Both the position numbers and the translations under genes were made by a program. The notes under the pieces were generated by a model, which was given only the letters and a program-made list of their open reading frames with translations, ran no database searches and was not told the DNA's origin. Positions 1-7,834 of a stretch of DNA of 32,685 nt are shown here, in pieces (the stretch's first letter is position 1; each line of letters begins with the position of its first letter). The stretch comes from Clostridia bacterium (GTDB lineage: Bacteria > Bacillota > Clostridia > UBA1212 > UBA1255). Location of the stretch: the NCBI GenBank assembly GCA_017613535.1, contig JAGADO010000112.1:1-32685 (forward strand). Direction: 5' to 3'.

Positions 1-1058
1 AGATGGACGCAGCCGGGGCCGATCGATTCGGAAAGGCCGTAGTTCGTATCATATTCGTGGTTCGGGAAATGTTCTTTCCAGCGGCGGATAAGAGATGGCG
101 GAACTGGCTGGGCACCGATGTGCATGAGCCTCCACGCGCTAAGGTCGTACTCGCCCAGGTCGATATCTCCCCTGTCGATCGCGTCAAGTATATCCTGCGC
201 CCACGGCACCAGCAGCCACACGATCGAAGCATGTTCGAGCGCCGCTGTCCTGATGATCCACTCCGGCGTCACACCGCGCAGAAGCACGGCGCGGCTGCAC
301 GATAACAATGATCCGAACCAGTGCATCTTTGCACCCGTATGATAAAGCGGCGGGATGCAGATGAATACGTCGTCCTTAGTCTGGCCGTGATGCGCCTGCT
401 CAGTGCGGCAGGAATTGATCAAAGAGCGATGCTTATGAAGGATCGCTTTCGGGAAACCTGTCGTTCCCGATGAGAAATAGATCGCGGCAAAATCGTCTTC
501 CGTCAGAGTAGCCGAGATCTTCGGTCTCGCGCTGGATGCATAATCGAGCATTTCAAGCAGATCGGTGGCAAATTCCGGTATCGTGTCGTGAAGTCCGGAA
601 GCGCAGTACAGCAGTCTGACTCCTCCGATCGACGGCAATATTTCTTCTATTCTGGTTATGAACTCCTGGCCGAAGATCAGATACGCGGAATCGGAAAGAT
701 CGAGACAGTATCGGATCTCTTCGGCGTCGTAGCGGTAGTTCATCGGAACAGCGAGCGCTCCCGTCTTCAGCACGCCGAAATAGATCGGCAGCCATTCAAG
801 GCAGTTCATCAGCAGTATCGCGACTTTATCGCCTTTCTTCACTCCCTGCGAGAGCAGATAGTTAGCGACACGGTTCGCCTTGGAATCGAATTCGCCCCAA
901 GTAAGCTCTTTGCGCAGCCTCGAATCCGTACCGCCTTCGTTAAGTCTGAACTCTTTCCAGTCTTCCTTTCTGGAGCGCAGGTTCGGGTTGAACTCTACAA
1001 GAGCGACTTCCCCTCCGGCGTTCTTCGCGTTCTGTTCCAATAGATCGATTATAGTCAT
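1..1058 (-). CDS. Acyl-CoA ligase / AMP-binding enzyme, 3' end cut by window edge
   Basis: This is the N-terminal 352 residues of a class I adenylate-forming enzyme, which would activate a carboxylic acid as an acyl-adenylate and pass it to CoA. I translated it directly from the minus strand. The ATP-binding P-loop YFSSGTTGFPKA lies at about residues 194-205, and the substrate-domain motif YGLSES appears just before the left edge. The start ATG (1056-1058) has an AGAGG ribosome site about 13 nt upstream, and no signal peptide is present, so the enzyme is cytosolic. It has its own strong promoter immediately after the stop of the upstream phosphoesterase gene. The acyl substrate cannot be read from this part; a medium- or long-chain fatty acid or an aromatic acid is possible. 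The C-terminal domain with the catalytic lysine lies outside the window. Confidence 0.9.
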   Translation of the reverse strand, partial: MTIIDLLEQNAKNAGGEVALVEFNPNLRSRKEDWKEFRLNEGGTDSRLRKELTWGEFDSKANRVANYLLSQGVKKGDKVAILLMNCLEWLPIYFGVLKTGALAVPMNYRYDAEEIRYCLDLSDSAYLIFGQEFITRIEEILPSIGGVRLLYCASGLHDTIPEFATDLLEMLDYASSARPKISATLTEDDFAAIYFSSGTTGFPKAILHKHRSLINSCRTEQAHHGQTKDDVFICIPPLYHTGAKMHWFGSLLSCSRAVLLRGVTPEWIIRTAALEHASIVWLLVPWAQDILDAIDRGDIDLGEYDLSAWRLMHIGAQPVPPSLIRRWKEHFPNHEYDTNYGLSESIGPGCVH

Positions 1059-1093
1059 CTTAAAGTCAAACCTCTTTTAATAAACTGGACAAG

Positions 1094-1122
1094 ATAATAG
1101 CATTTTGCCCCGGCGTTGTCAA
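1094..1122 (-). promoter_or_regulatory. SigA-type promoter for the acyl-CoA ligase
   Basis: On the minus strand TTGACA (1117-1122) and TATTAT (1094-1099) are separated by exactly 17 bp. The -35 box directly abuts the TGA stop of the upstream gene. Predicted transcription starts near 1087, giving a leader of roughly 30 nt. Confidence 0.75.
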
Positions 1123-2580
1123 TCAATCCAGGATCACGATCCTGCCTTCCACAGCCGCGTCGAGCCCCTGGTGCGTCGTAAAATACTCTTCGACGATATT
1201 GTTCACCGATGTGGCAACGACGCGCGGTCTCATGCGTTCTTTGATCGGTCCGATCGGCACATTGAAGAATTCTTCGAAGTTATTGTAGTGATAGTTCTGA
1301 AGAGCTATCAGCAGTTCGTCACCGTCCTCGATCTCTTTTCCGTTGAAAGACAGTTCTTCGAGCTTATGCGTGCTCTTGCGGTATACGATCTTTACGCCTT
1401 TCGAGTACTGGTAAAATTCGGTGTGGCCTTCCCACGCATCGTCGCGCATCACGTACTGGATCATGCGGCGGAATTCGTTTCCCGTCACTTTAAGCATGAA
1501 CAGCTGGTCGTCGAATGGCGTGTTTTCGATCATATCCTGATATTCGACCGTCGGTCCCATCGCTTTCTTGCGGATCGCACCGGAGCCCATGATCATTATG
1601 TCGAAACTCGATTCGTCCTGCAGAAGGTCGGAGTACAGATTACCCATCTCCGTCTCCTGAATACGCGACGGATGCGTAAGTTCGCGTGCGAAGTGGGTCA
1701 CGACGCGTCGATACTTAACGTCGGTGATCGATTTGAAGTCATTGACGACCTCCCCGATAAGAGGATCAGCAGGTGCGGTGTTTTCATTGACCGGCTGAAG
1801 ACGCCATTTCCAGTCCGCTATGCGCTTCTGCTCGTCGTCGTACGTGATATCGAATCTGCCTATCTGAGCGGAACCCGTGCCGGCCTGAACGATTGGAATA
1901 CCGTTGACGACCTCCGCCTCATCCATAAACGTGTGAGAGTGGCCGCCGATGATCATGTCTACGCCCCAGTCGGGATTGAGGAGCGCGGCAAGTTCGCGGT
2001 CTTTTTCAATTCCTATGTGGGTGAGGAGGATGAAGATATCCGTGTCCTTCGTTCTGTAGTTATCGGCAATTATACCGACTTCTTTTGCGGCTTCTGCAAC
2101 GTTCAGATACGTTCCGATGACTTTCTCGCTCTTGGTGGACGCGATGACTTCTTCGGTGAGCAGTCCCAGCACCATGATGCGCATCCCGCCTGCCTCGAGG
2201 TTGATATAAGGCTTGAAAAGGCGCGTATTGTTAAGAGTGATGTACAGATCGGCGTTAACTATCGGGAATCTTGCACATTTTTCGAGGAAAAGCAGGTGCG
2301 CTACGCCGTAGTCAACTTCATGGTTTCCGATCGTCGACGCGTCGGGCGCGAGCATGTTCATCAGCTCGATCGTGGACAATCCGCGGAATTCGGAGTCGAT
2401 GACGGAGCCGCGAAACATATCGCCGGCGTTCAGGTAGATGACGTTCTCCTCTTCCCCGCGCACTTTTTTCACGTACCCGGACAATCTCGCCAGGCCGCCT
2501 TTTTCGATGTTATCGCTCCCGACAGACGGCAGAAAATCGCCGTGGATGTCGTTAGAATGCAATATCGTCAATTTCTTCAT
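1123..2580 (-). CDS. Bifunctional metallophosphatase / 5'-nucleotidase family protein, no signal peptide
   Basis: This 485-residue UshA/YunD-type phosphoesterase likely removes phosphate from nucleotides or related phosphoesters at a two-metal centre. The N-terminal metallophosphatase domain (residues 1 to about 270) shows the ligands D11 and H13 in NDIHG, D54 in AGD, GNHE at 85-88 and GGHSH near 215. The C-terminal 5'-nucleotidase substrate domain follows, with a GSGAIR motif and a TPFDDQL segment. It starts directly with MKKLTILHSND and has no export signal, whereas many UshA relatives are secreted, so a cytosolic role like that of Bacillus YunD is more likely. A GGAGG site sits 9 nt before the ATG. 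It is the last gene of the run that starts with the PAP2 phosphatase, 32 nt after the small hypothetical gene. The exact substrate is unknown. Confidence 0.9.
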   Translation of the reverse strand: MKKLTILHSNDIHGDFLPSVGSDNIEKGGLARLSGYVKKVRGEEENVIYLNAGDMFRGSVIDSEFRGLSTIELMNMLAPDASTIGNHEVDYGVAHLLFLEKCARFPIVNADLYITLNNTRLFKPYINLEAGGMRIMVLGLLTEEVIASTKSEKVIGTYLNVAEAAKEVGIIADNYRTKDTDIFILLTHIGIEKDRELAALLNPDWGVDMIIGGHSHTFMDEAEVVNGIPIVQAGTGSAQIGRFDITYDDEQKRIADWKWRLQPVNENTAPADPLIGEVVNDFKSITDVKYRRVVTHFARELTHPSRIQETEMGNLYSDLLQDESSFDIMIMGSGAIRKKAMGPTVEYQDMIENTPFDDQLFMLKVTGNEFRRMIQYVMRDDAWEGHTEFYQYSKGVKIVYRKSTHKLEELSFNGKEIEDGDELLIALQNYHYNNFEEFFNVPIGPIKERMRPRVVATSVNNIVEEYFTTHQGLDAAVEGRIVILD

Positions 2581-2612
2581 AATACTGACCTCCGTTTATA
2601 TGCCGAACCGTT

Positions 2613-2951
2613 TCAGCCAAGCCATGCGTCGGTTAAAGGACGGTCCCAGAATATTTTGCCTCCGATCGAAGCGGCAGCCTCATCGGCAGCGGCCTCAAAC
2701 TCCTTCATATAAGCAGCTTCGCGCTTCTTGCTGCGCCTTCCCTTGCCCGAGAACAGGATCTTCTCGGCATACGCATCGTACGAGACGGCGAAATCTTCTT
2801 CGTCCCTGTGAGGGAAAAAGCTTACGGCCGCGGCATACGTGATCTCTCCGCCTCCGGAGCGTGCCGAAAGAGTCACTACAACGCCTTTGCGCGTAACTCC
2901 GTTAAAAACGCATTTTGCAGCATAATAACGCTTATAAACATCGATATCCAT
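2613..2951 (-). CDS. Hypothetical protein, 112 aa
   Basis: I do not recognise a family. The 112-residue product starts MDIDVYKRYYAAKC and has no membrane segment or signal peptide, so it should be cytosolic. Its first half looks strand-rich, including a Gly-rich turn (ARSGGGE). The middle carries a basic patch (GKGRRSKKRE) followed by an Ala/Glu helix, and the C-terminus is aromatic (IFWDRPLTDAWLG). A GGAGG ribosome site 8 nt upstream supports translation. The gene lies 64 nt after the LUD gene and 32 nt before the phosphoesterase gene, all on one strand, so it is probably co-transcribed with both. Confidence 0.7.
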   Translation of the reverse strand: MDIDVYKRYYAAKCVFNGVTRKGVVVTLSARSGGGEITYAAAVSFFPHRDEEDFAVSYDAYAEKILFSGKGRRSKKREAAYMKEFEAAADEAAASIGGKIFWDRPLTDAWLG

Positions 2952-3015
2952 TATGGTTTCCTCCGTTATTTGTATTTCTTATCATTCTTGCGGATCAGCA
3001 GACCCGCGATCAGGA

Positions 3016-3645
3016 TCAGAATCCGAGATTATCGTTAACAAGGATAACGTGAATGCGGCCTGTATGGCGCGAATAACGCGTGATCAGGAACTGGCAGCAG
3101 ATCGTATCGGGAGATTTGCAATCCATGCACGTGCCTAGTTTCGAGCACGGTGTGCTGAGGCCGAACCGCTGGGCGTTTATGGGCGCCGCGACGTTTCTCG
3201 CGCGCTTCATTGCTGCGTCAACGTCTTTGCAGATTTTGTTCATACCCGCGATGATGATCAGTTTTCTGGGGCCCTGGGCGATGGCGGAGACGCGGTTTGC
3301 GTTGCCGTCAATATTAACCAGTATCCCGTCCTCGGTCATGGCGTTCGTGCCGGAAATAAACACGTCCGCGTCGTACGACAGAAGCATTGCCGCACGCCTG
3401 TCCGCGAATTTATCCCTGTCAATAAATTTGTAATTGCCTTTTTTTACTGCGTCCGTGAGCCCGATCTCAGCCGCGCTCATCGCACCGCCCATACCTACCG
3501 TACTTCCCTCCGGGATCAGTCCAAGTGCGATTTTCAGTGCCTCTTCCCTGTCCGAAGCCCAGTATCCGCTCATGTTCCGCGACTCAAGGCCGGCGATAAC
3601 TTTCTTCGCAAGAAGTTCGTTTCTTAGTGTAATGTTCCTGTCCAT
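3016..3645 (-). CDS. LUD-domain protein (LutC/YkgG-like)
   Basis: This 209-residue protein belongs to the LUD family (formerly DUF162), whose members include the lactate-utilisation protein LutC. The family signature GMGGAMS occurs near residues 51-57, an acidic-hydrophobic core follows, and a C-terminal Cys cluster (CSKLGTCMDCKSPDTICC, near 168-185) is typical of the stand-alone clostridial subgroup. The protein ends in an ILVNDNLGF-type tail often seen in that group. No lutA or lutB partner genes are present here, so a role in lactate oxidation is not supported by context. A GGAGG site lies 7 nt before the ATG. It sits 39 nt after the PAP2 gene in the same run. The Cys cluster might bind metal, which is inference. 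Confidence 0.85.
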   Translation of the reverse strand: MDRNITLRNELLAKKVIAGLESRNMSGYWASDREEALKIALGLIPEGSTVGMGGAMSAAEIGLTDAVKKGNYKFIDRDKFADRRAAMLLSYDADVFISGTNAMTEDGILVNIDGNANRVSAIAQGPRKLIIIAGMNKICKDVDAAMKRARNVAAPINAQRFGLSTPCSKLGTCMDCKSPDTICCQFLITRYSRHTGRIHVILVNDNLGF

Positions 3646-3684
3646 ATTGATTCCTCCCTGCGCGCGAAAGCCCGCCGTGTCAGG

Positions 3685-4356
3685 TCATGCCAAATCCTCA
3701 TCCGCCCGCCGGTCATCGCACCGGTCGAGAAAAGCCGAGAAAAGCGATACAAGAGTCGTGCTTATAAGCAATCCTCCTATAATGTCCGTGAGCCAGTGCG
3801 CTCCGCAGATAAGCCTTCCGAATACCGTGATCAGGATCACCAGCGCGCAGAGCGCCTGAAGGCTTACCCTCAGCCCGGCTTTTTTGATATAGTATTCAAG
3901 CATAAGTGCCACTCCCGACAATACCACGCAGACGAGCACCGTGTGTGAAGACGGAAAAGATGCTTCGGCGGCGCTGTCGCCCGGCATGATTACAGGTCTA
4001 TAGTTAACAACGATGATCTCGAATAGTACGTATACGGCCGCCATAACTATAAAGAGAACGCCGAGCCCGAGTATGCGCCTGTCTACCTTGAGAAGGCTTT
4101 TACGGCGGATCAGCTGGATCAGTCCGATGACGGCGAAAACGAGGCCGGCGGCAATAGAAATATAGCCCGTGATCTGTGTGAGATCGTACCATCCCTGCCT
4201 GAATCCAGTAAGTTTATGGAACCATGAATTAAGTGCAAAAAAGCCCATCGTCATGCCGGTCTCTTCAACTGTACGGACGTCAGCGATCTTAACTAATACT
4301 ATAAGCAGAATAAACAGCGCAAACGCGCCTGCAGCGATGATTATCTTTTTCTTCAT
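3685..4356 (-). CDS. PAP2-family membrane phosphatase
   Basis: This 223-residue integral membrane protein has about five or six hydrophobic segments. It carries PAP2 motifs: NYRP (residues 118-121), PSSH (135-138) and a final R...H...D block in GRLICGAHWLTDIIGG (about 180-195). The family dephosphorylates lipid phosphates such as phosphatidate or undecaprenyl pyrophosphate at the outer face of the membrane. I chose the ATG at 4354-4356, which gives MKKKIIIAAG and has a GGAG site 7 nt upstream; a longer reading frame to 4512 covers the promoter and is not credible. The lysine expected six residues before RP appears to be Glu113. This is the first gene of the minus-strand operon and follows a consensus promoter. 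Confidence 0.88.
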   Translation of the reverse strand: MKKKIIIAAGAFALFILLIVLVKIADVRTVEETGMTMGFFALNSWFHKLTGFRQGWYDLTQITGYISIAAGLVFAVIGLIQLIRRKSLLKVDRRILGLGVLFIVMAAVYVLFEIIVVNYRPVIMPGDSAAEASFPSSHTVLVCVVLSGVALMLEYYIKKAGLRVSLQALCALVILITVFGRLICGAHWLTDIIGGLLISTTLVSLFSAFLDRCDDRRADEDLA

Positions 4357-4431
4357 ATACCGCTCCGGTTGATAAAATGTGCAATACGGCGGCAATGCTT
4401 CCGCATTTTTCCGACAGTTTGCGACACCGGA

Positions 4432-4460
4432 ATTATAGTTTAGATTCGGGGCAATGTCAA
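4432..4460 (-). promoter_or_regulatory. Consensus SigA promoter for the PAP2 operon
   Basis: The minus strand carries a perfect consensus: TTGACA (4455-4460), a 17-bp spacer and TATAAT (4432-4437). The predicted leader before the PAP2 ATG is about 70 nt. The -35 box lies 1 bp from the -35 box of the divergent promoter. Confidence 0.85.
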
Positions 4461-4461
4461 C

Positions 4462-4490
4462 TTGCAAAAGGTGCGGAAAAATGGTAGAAT
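4462..4490 (+). promoter_or_regulatory. SigA-type promoter for the USP / kinase / glycosidase operon
   Basis: TTGCAA (4462-4467) and TAGAAT (4485-4490) have a 17-bp spacer. The predicted start is near 4497, about 50 nt before the USP-like ATG. It is back-to-back with the PAP2 promoter. Confidence 0.7.
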
Positions 4491-4547
4491 ACCATCCGGA
4501 AAATATTGACATACATACCTAAATGCGATTCCGGAGTTAATACAGAT

Positions 4548-4973
4548 ATGTCTGAAATAGATAAAACAAATCAAGAGAAAGGCTCGCTTCTCGTGTGGGT
4601 TACGAACCCTGCGGCTGCGGGCCGTATCGTTGCGCGGGCGAAGCATTTTGCGTCCGAAAAAGGGCTGGAACTGAAAGTTGTGAGCGTGCAGCGGGAGACG
4701 CGCGGGAACTGGGAAGATACCATCCGTGACCTCGAGCGGCTTAAAGAGGCTGCCACGAAGTCTGACGCTGAACTGACGGTGGTTTATTCCGACGACAGGA
4801 TCGAGGCCGCGCTCAAACTTGCGGAAAGCGAAAATCCGCGCGCCATGTTCACGGGCGTGCCGGAGAAAGGCAGCGCCAGTGCTTTCGCCGACGCTCTTTA
4901 TGTGCGATTCCCTTCCGTCACGCTGTACTGCGTTGACACTAAAGGAGAGGTTAATGAATATGATAAAATCTGA
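4548..4973 (+). CDS. Universal-stress-protein-like (USP / KdpD-type) domain protein
   Basis: This 141-residue cytosolic protein resembles a single USP-type alpha/beta domain of the kind also found in the KdpD sensor kinase. It opens with a hydrophobic strand followed by a small-residue loop (LLVWVTNPAAAGRIVARA), has a central strand before TVVYSDD, and ends with a strand near the C-terminus. The usual USP ATP-binding signature (GxxGx9GS) is not clear, so nucleotide binding is uncertain. I chose the ATG at 4548, with GGAG 11 nt upstream; the earlier in-frame ATG at 4506 lies too close to the promoter. Its 3' end overlaps the next gene by 20 bp, which indicates translational coupling. Function is unknown beyond the fold. 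Confidence 0.65.
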   Translation: MSEIDKTNQEKGSLLVWVTNPAAAGRIVARAKHFASEKGLELKVVSVQRETRGNWEDTIRDLERLKEAATKSDAELTVVYSDDRIEAALKLAESENPRAMFTGVPEKGSASAFADALYVRFPSVTLYCVDTKGEVNEYDKI

Positions 4974-5754
4974 CGGGTTTAAAGAAGAAACAGCTCCAGC
5001 CGAAGTGTCATCAGAATGTTCCGGGAAGAAGACGCTTACAGTCGCTATCGAAGGCATCGACGGCAGCGGTAAAAGCGTGCAGTTTGCACTTCTTCGGAGC
5101 AGGCTGGAAGCAGCCGGGTTCCGCGTCGGGGTGCTCGATTTTCCCTGCTACGACTCATTTTTCGGCAGGCAGATAGGCGAATTCCTTTCCGGCAGCGGAA
5201 ACGTGTCCGCCGCGGATGTTGATGTCCGGTCAATGTCCCTCTGGTATGCGATGGACCGTGTCGGAGCGTACGAACACTTTGACGCCGGCGAATACGATAT
5301 CGTGCTGCTTAACCGGTCGACTATGGCAAACGCGGCATACCAGGGGTCGCGCGTGCAGCTTGACGCCGTCAAACGCGGAGAAGATCCGCAGGCTGCCCTC
5401 GAGGAGTTCATCGGCTGGCTGTTCAAACTCGAGTTCGAGATACTGAATATACCCAGACCGGACATCTTCTTCGTATTCGACGTCCCCGTTAACATTTCCA
5501 GAAAGAACGTCGCTAAAAAGGGTAAGCGCGACTACGTAGGCGGAAATAAGGCCGACGTTTATGAGAAGGACGACCTGCTCCTCAAAACGGTGCGAAAAGG
5601 CTACCACACCTGCGCCGAAATGTTTGACGGGGTTCACATCATAAACTGCACCGACGGTAAAGGAGCCATGCGGCCGAGAGAAGAAATATCCGACGAACTC
5701 GCCTCGATCCTTGCCCCTGCACTAAAAGAGCTCTCCGGGAAAACCGGTAATTGA
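4954..5754 (+). CDS. Thymidylate-kinase-like P-loop kinase
   Basis: This 266-residue protein has a dTMP-kinase fold and would phosphorylate dTMP or a related nucleoside monophosphate. The P-loop EGIDGSGKS lies at residues 33-41, followed by the substrate-strand motif FPCYDS and a helix FGRQIGEFL, as in thymidylate kinases. A C-terminal ADVYEKDD segment with Lys/Arg-rich lid residues (KKGKR) also matches. The usual DR(Y/H/F) motif reads NRS, so substrate preference may differ from canonical Tmk. A 20-residue N-terminal extension precedes the fold. The start ATG at 4954 is preceded by AAAGGAGAGG. A usual Tmk is about 210 residues, so this one is long. It is co-transcribed with the USP-like gene upstream and the lipoprotein 18 nt downstream; no functional link among them is obvious. 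Confidence 0.8.
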   Translation: MNMIKSDGFKEETAPAEVSSECSGKKTLTVAIEGIDGSGKSVQFALLRSRLEAAGFRVGVLDFPCYDSFFGRQIGEFLSGSGNVSAADVDVRSMSLWYAMDRVGAYEHFDAGEYDIVLLNRSTMANAAYQGSRVQLDAVKRGEDPQAALEEFIGWLFKLEFEILNIPRPDIFFVFDVPVNISRKNVAKKGKRDYVGGNKADVYEKDDLLLKTVRKGYHTCAEMFDGVHIINCTDGKGAMRPREEISDELASILAPALKELSGKTGN

Positions 5755-5772
5755 CACAGAAAGGATATCGCT

Positions 5773-7827
5773 ATGAAGAGATCATTTCGCGCTCATATTT
5801 TAAGATTCGCAGCACTTCTGCTGGCAGCGCCTATGCTCCTTGCCGCGTCATGCAGCGTCGGTCAGGGCGGAGGAGCGACTCCCGAACCTACAGAGCTTCC
5901 CACGATCGAGCCGGAAAAGCCTACGGCGCCTCCGCTCAGTGAAGAGGAAGCTTACGACGTGGAGTTCAGCCTGCCGGTCACTACTCAGGCTGAAGGTGCG
6001 GTAAAGCCGCAGACGTACGCCGCTTTAGACGGGCTCGGAAGAACTCTTTCATTCAACGGCGATACGTACTCTTCCACCCTGCTTTCCGGCACAGTCGGCA
6101 GCAGAAAAGAAGGCCGCTACGTCGGTATCTTTTATTCCGACTGGCACGCGGAGCTCAGCACTTCAAACTCTGTCAGAAACGTAACGCAGATACTTGCGGA
6201 TTTCTCTGACGAGGAGAAAGAGGCTATAAAGCACGATTTCAAAAACAAAGTGTGGAAAAATGTCACCGGGTATCATTTCTGGGATGAGCCCATATTCAAT
6301 TACTATTCCACCGCGGACAAATACGTTCTGAGAAAACATGCGGAACTGCTTGCCGATGCCGGTGTCGACTGCATCATTTTCGACAATACAAACGGTACGT
6401 ATACGTGGAAGTCTTCGTATACGGCGATCCTTGAAACATTTAACCAGGCGAGGGCCGAGGGCGTGAAAACTCCGCAGATCGTGTTTATGCTCCCCTTCGG
6501 AGCTACCGCGGATGCCGCGACTCAGATGCGCGAGCTTTACAACGATCTGTATTCGCAAGGTAAATACCAGGATCTGTGGTTTTACTGGAAGGGCAAGCCG
6601 CTGATGATGGGTTATCCCGATTCGCTCGGTAACAGCGGTAAAGATAAGGAGATAAAGGATTTCTTCACGTGGCGCAAAAACGACGGTTCGTACTTTGTTG
6701 AAGACCGCGACGCTTCCCACTGGGGATGGCTATCAACATACCCGCAGACCGCATACCGCAACAGCGACGGCACAGTCGAGCAGATCACCGTAGGCGTTGC
6801 CCAGAACGCGGATTACGAGAGACAGGTATTGACCGCGATGAGCGGGTACCACGTGATGGGCAGAAGCTATGCCAAGGGCGATTATTCGTACACATACACT
6901 AAAGAGAACGGTGAGACGGTCGTTGCAAGCAGTTCGACCGAGAACGCGAAATTCTACGGTATAAACTTCCAGCAGCAGTGGGATTACGCTATCAGCCTTG
7001 ACCCCGAATTCATTTTCGTGACGGGCTGGAACGAATGGGTCGCGATGCGTATGGAAAAGTGGGCAGGAGATAAAACATTAACAAACTGCGTCGTTGACCA
7101 GTACGATACTGAATACAGCCGCGACTGCGAGCCCAGCGCCGGAATAATGAAGGATTATTTCTATTACCAGCTTTGTGAAAACATCCGCCGATTCAAAGGC
7201 GTTGATCCCGAGCCGGAAGTCAGCCGCAAGGCCACGATCGATATAGGTGGAAAGATCTCGCAGTGGAACGGCATTCCTGCTTATAACACGTACGTTAACA
7301 GCACCTGGGAGCGCAGCAAGAAGAACGGCTCGAGAGGCTACGGCGGTAAGACTTATAAGAACGATACCGCAAGGAACGACGTTGTTACTGCGAAAGTGGC
7401 GTACGATGACCGCTATATTTACTTCTACGCCGATGCCGCGAACGAGCTGACCGCCTATACCGATGAAGGCTGGATGAGGCTCTTTATCGACACGGATCAG
7501 ACGGGTTCGAAAGCGAACTGGGAAGGTTTTGAGTTCGTTATCAACAGGGTGAATCCTTCGGACGAGACGCATTGCACGCTGGAGCGTTCGAAAGGCGGCT
7601 GGGACTGGGAAACGGTCGGTACAGTTGAATATTACGTGCGCAAGAACGTGATACAGATACGCGTGCCCAGGACAATGCTCGATATGCCCGAGATCGGTGA
7701 TCCTCCCGTGTTCTCGTTCAAGTGGTGCGATAATAATCTGATCGGCGATAATGAGGGCAATATCATGAATCTGTATACTGACGGAGAGGCTGCTCCCGGC
7801 GGCAGATTTACATTCGTCGTAAAATGA
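5773..7827 (+). CDS. Lipoprotein with GH71/GH99-like glycosidase domain and C-terminal carbohydrate-binding-like domain
   Basis: This 684-residue surface lipoprotein probably acts on an extracellular or cell-wall polysaccharide. Residues 1-27 form a signal peptide ending LAASC, so C27 is the likely lipidated residue, although Leu is at -4 and not -3. A short Pro/Thr/Glu linker follows. A (beta/alpha)8-type domain spans about 110-475, with GIFYSDWHAEL near 118, a GYHFWDEP motif, CIIFDNTNGTYTW and FVTGWNEWVAMR near 415-426. The WNEW segment resembles the acidic active-site region of GH71/GH99/WbsX-like proteins. Residues about 480-684 form a beta-rich domain of the CBM9/DOMON type (IYFYADAANELT, RLFIDTDQTG). 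An AAGGA site precedes the ATG. The family placement is from motif memory and the substrate is unknown. Confidence 0.75.
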   Translation: MKRSFRAHILRFAALLLAAPMLLAASCSVGQGGGATPEPTELPTIEPEKPTAPPLSEEEAYDVEFSLPVTTQAEGAVKPQTYAALDGLGRTLSFNGDTYSSTLLSGTVGSRKEGRYVGIFYSDWHAELSTSNSVRNVTQILADFSDEEKEAIKHDFKNKVWKNVTGYHFWDEPIFNYYSTADKYVLRKHAELLADAGVDCIIFDNTNGTYTWKSSYTAILETFNQARAEGVKTPQIVFMLPFGATADAATQMRELYNDLYSQGKYQDLWFYWKGKPLMMGYPDSLGNSGKDKEIKDFFTWRKNDGSYFVEDRDASHWGWLSTYPQTAYRNSDGTVEQITVGVAQNADYERQVLTAMSGYHVMGRSYAKGDYSYTYTKENGETVVASSSTENAKFYGINFQQQWDYAISLDPEFIFVTGWNEWVAMRMEKWAGDKTLTNCVVDQYDTEYSRDCEPSAGIMKDYFYYQLCENIRRFKGVDPEPEVSRKATIDIGGKISQWNGIPAYNTYVNSTWERSKKNGSRGYGGKTYKNDTARNDVVTAKVAYDDRYIYFYADAANELTAYTDEGWMRLFIDTDQTGSKANWEGFEFVINRVNPSDETHCTLERSKGGWDWETVGTVEYYVRKNVIQIRVPRTMLDMPEIGDPPVFSFKWCDNNLIGDNEGNIMNLYTDGEAAPGGRFTFVVK

Positions 7828-7834
7828 ACCGGCG

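Noticed and set aside
1105-2712. Long plus-strand open frame of 535 codons opposite the phosphoesterase gene
   Set aside because: It is antisense to a gene with clear catalytic motifs and a ribosome site; its translation has no recognisable domain.
4506-4534. A TTGACA hexamer (4506-4511) just before the USP-like gene
   Set aside because: The position 17 bp downstream reads TTCCGG, not a -10 box; the upstream TTGCAA/TAGAAT pair is better.
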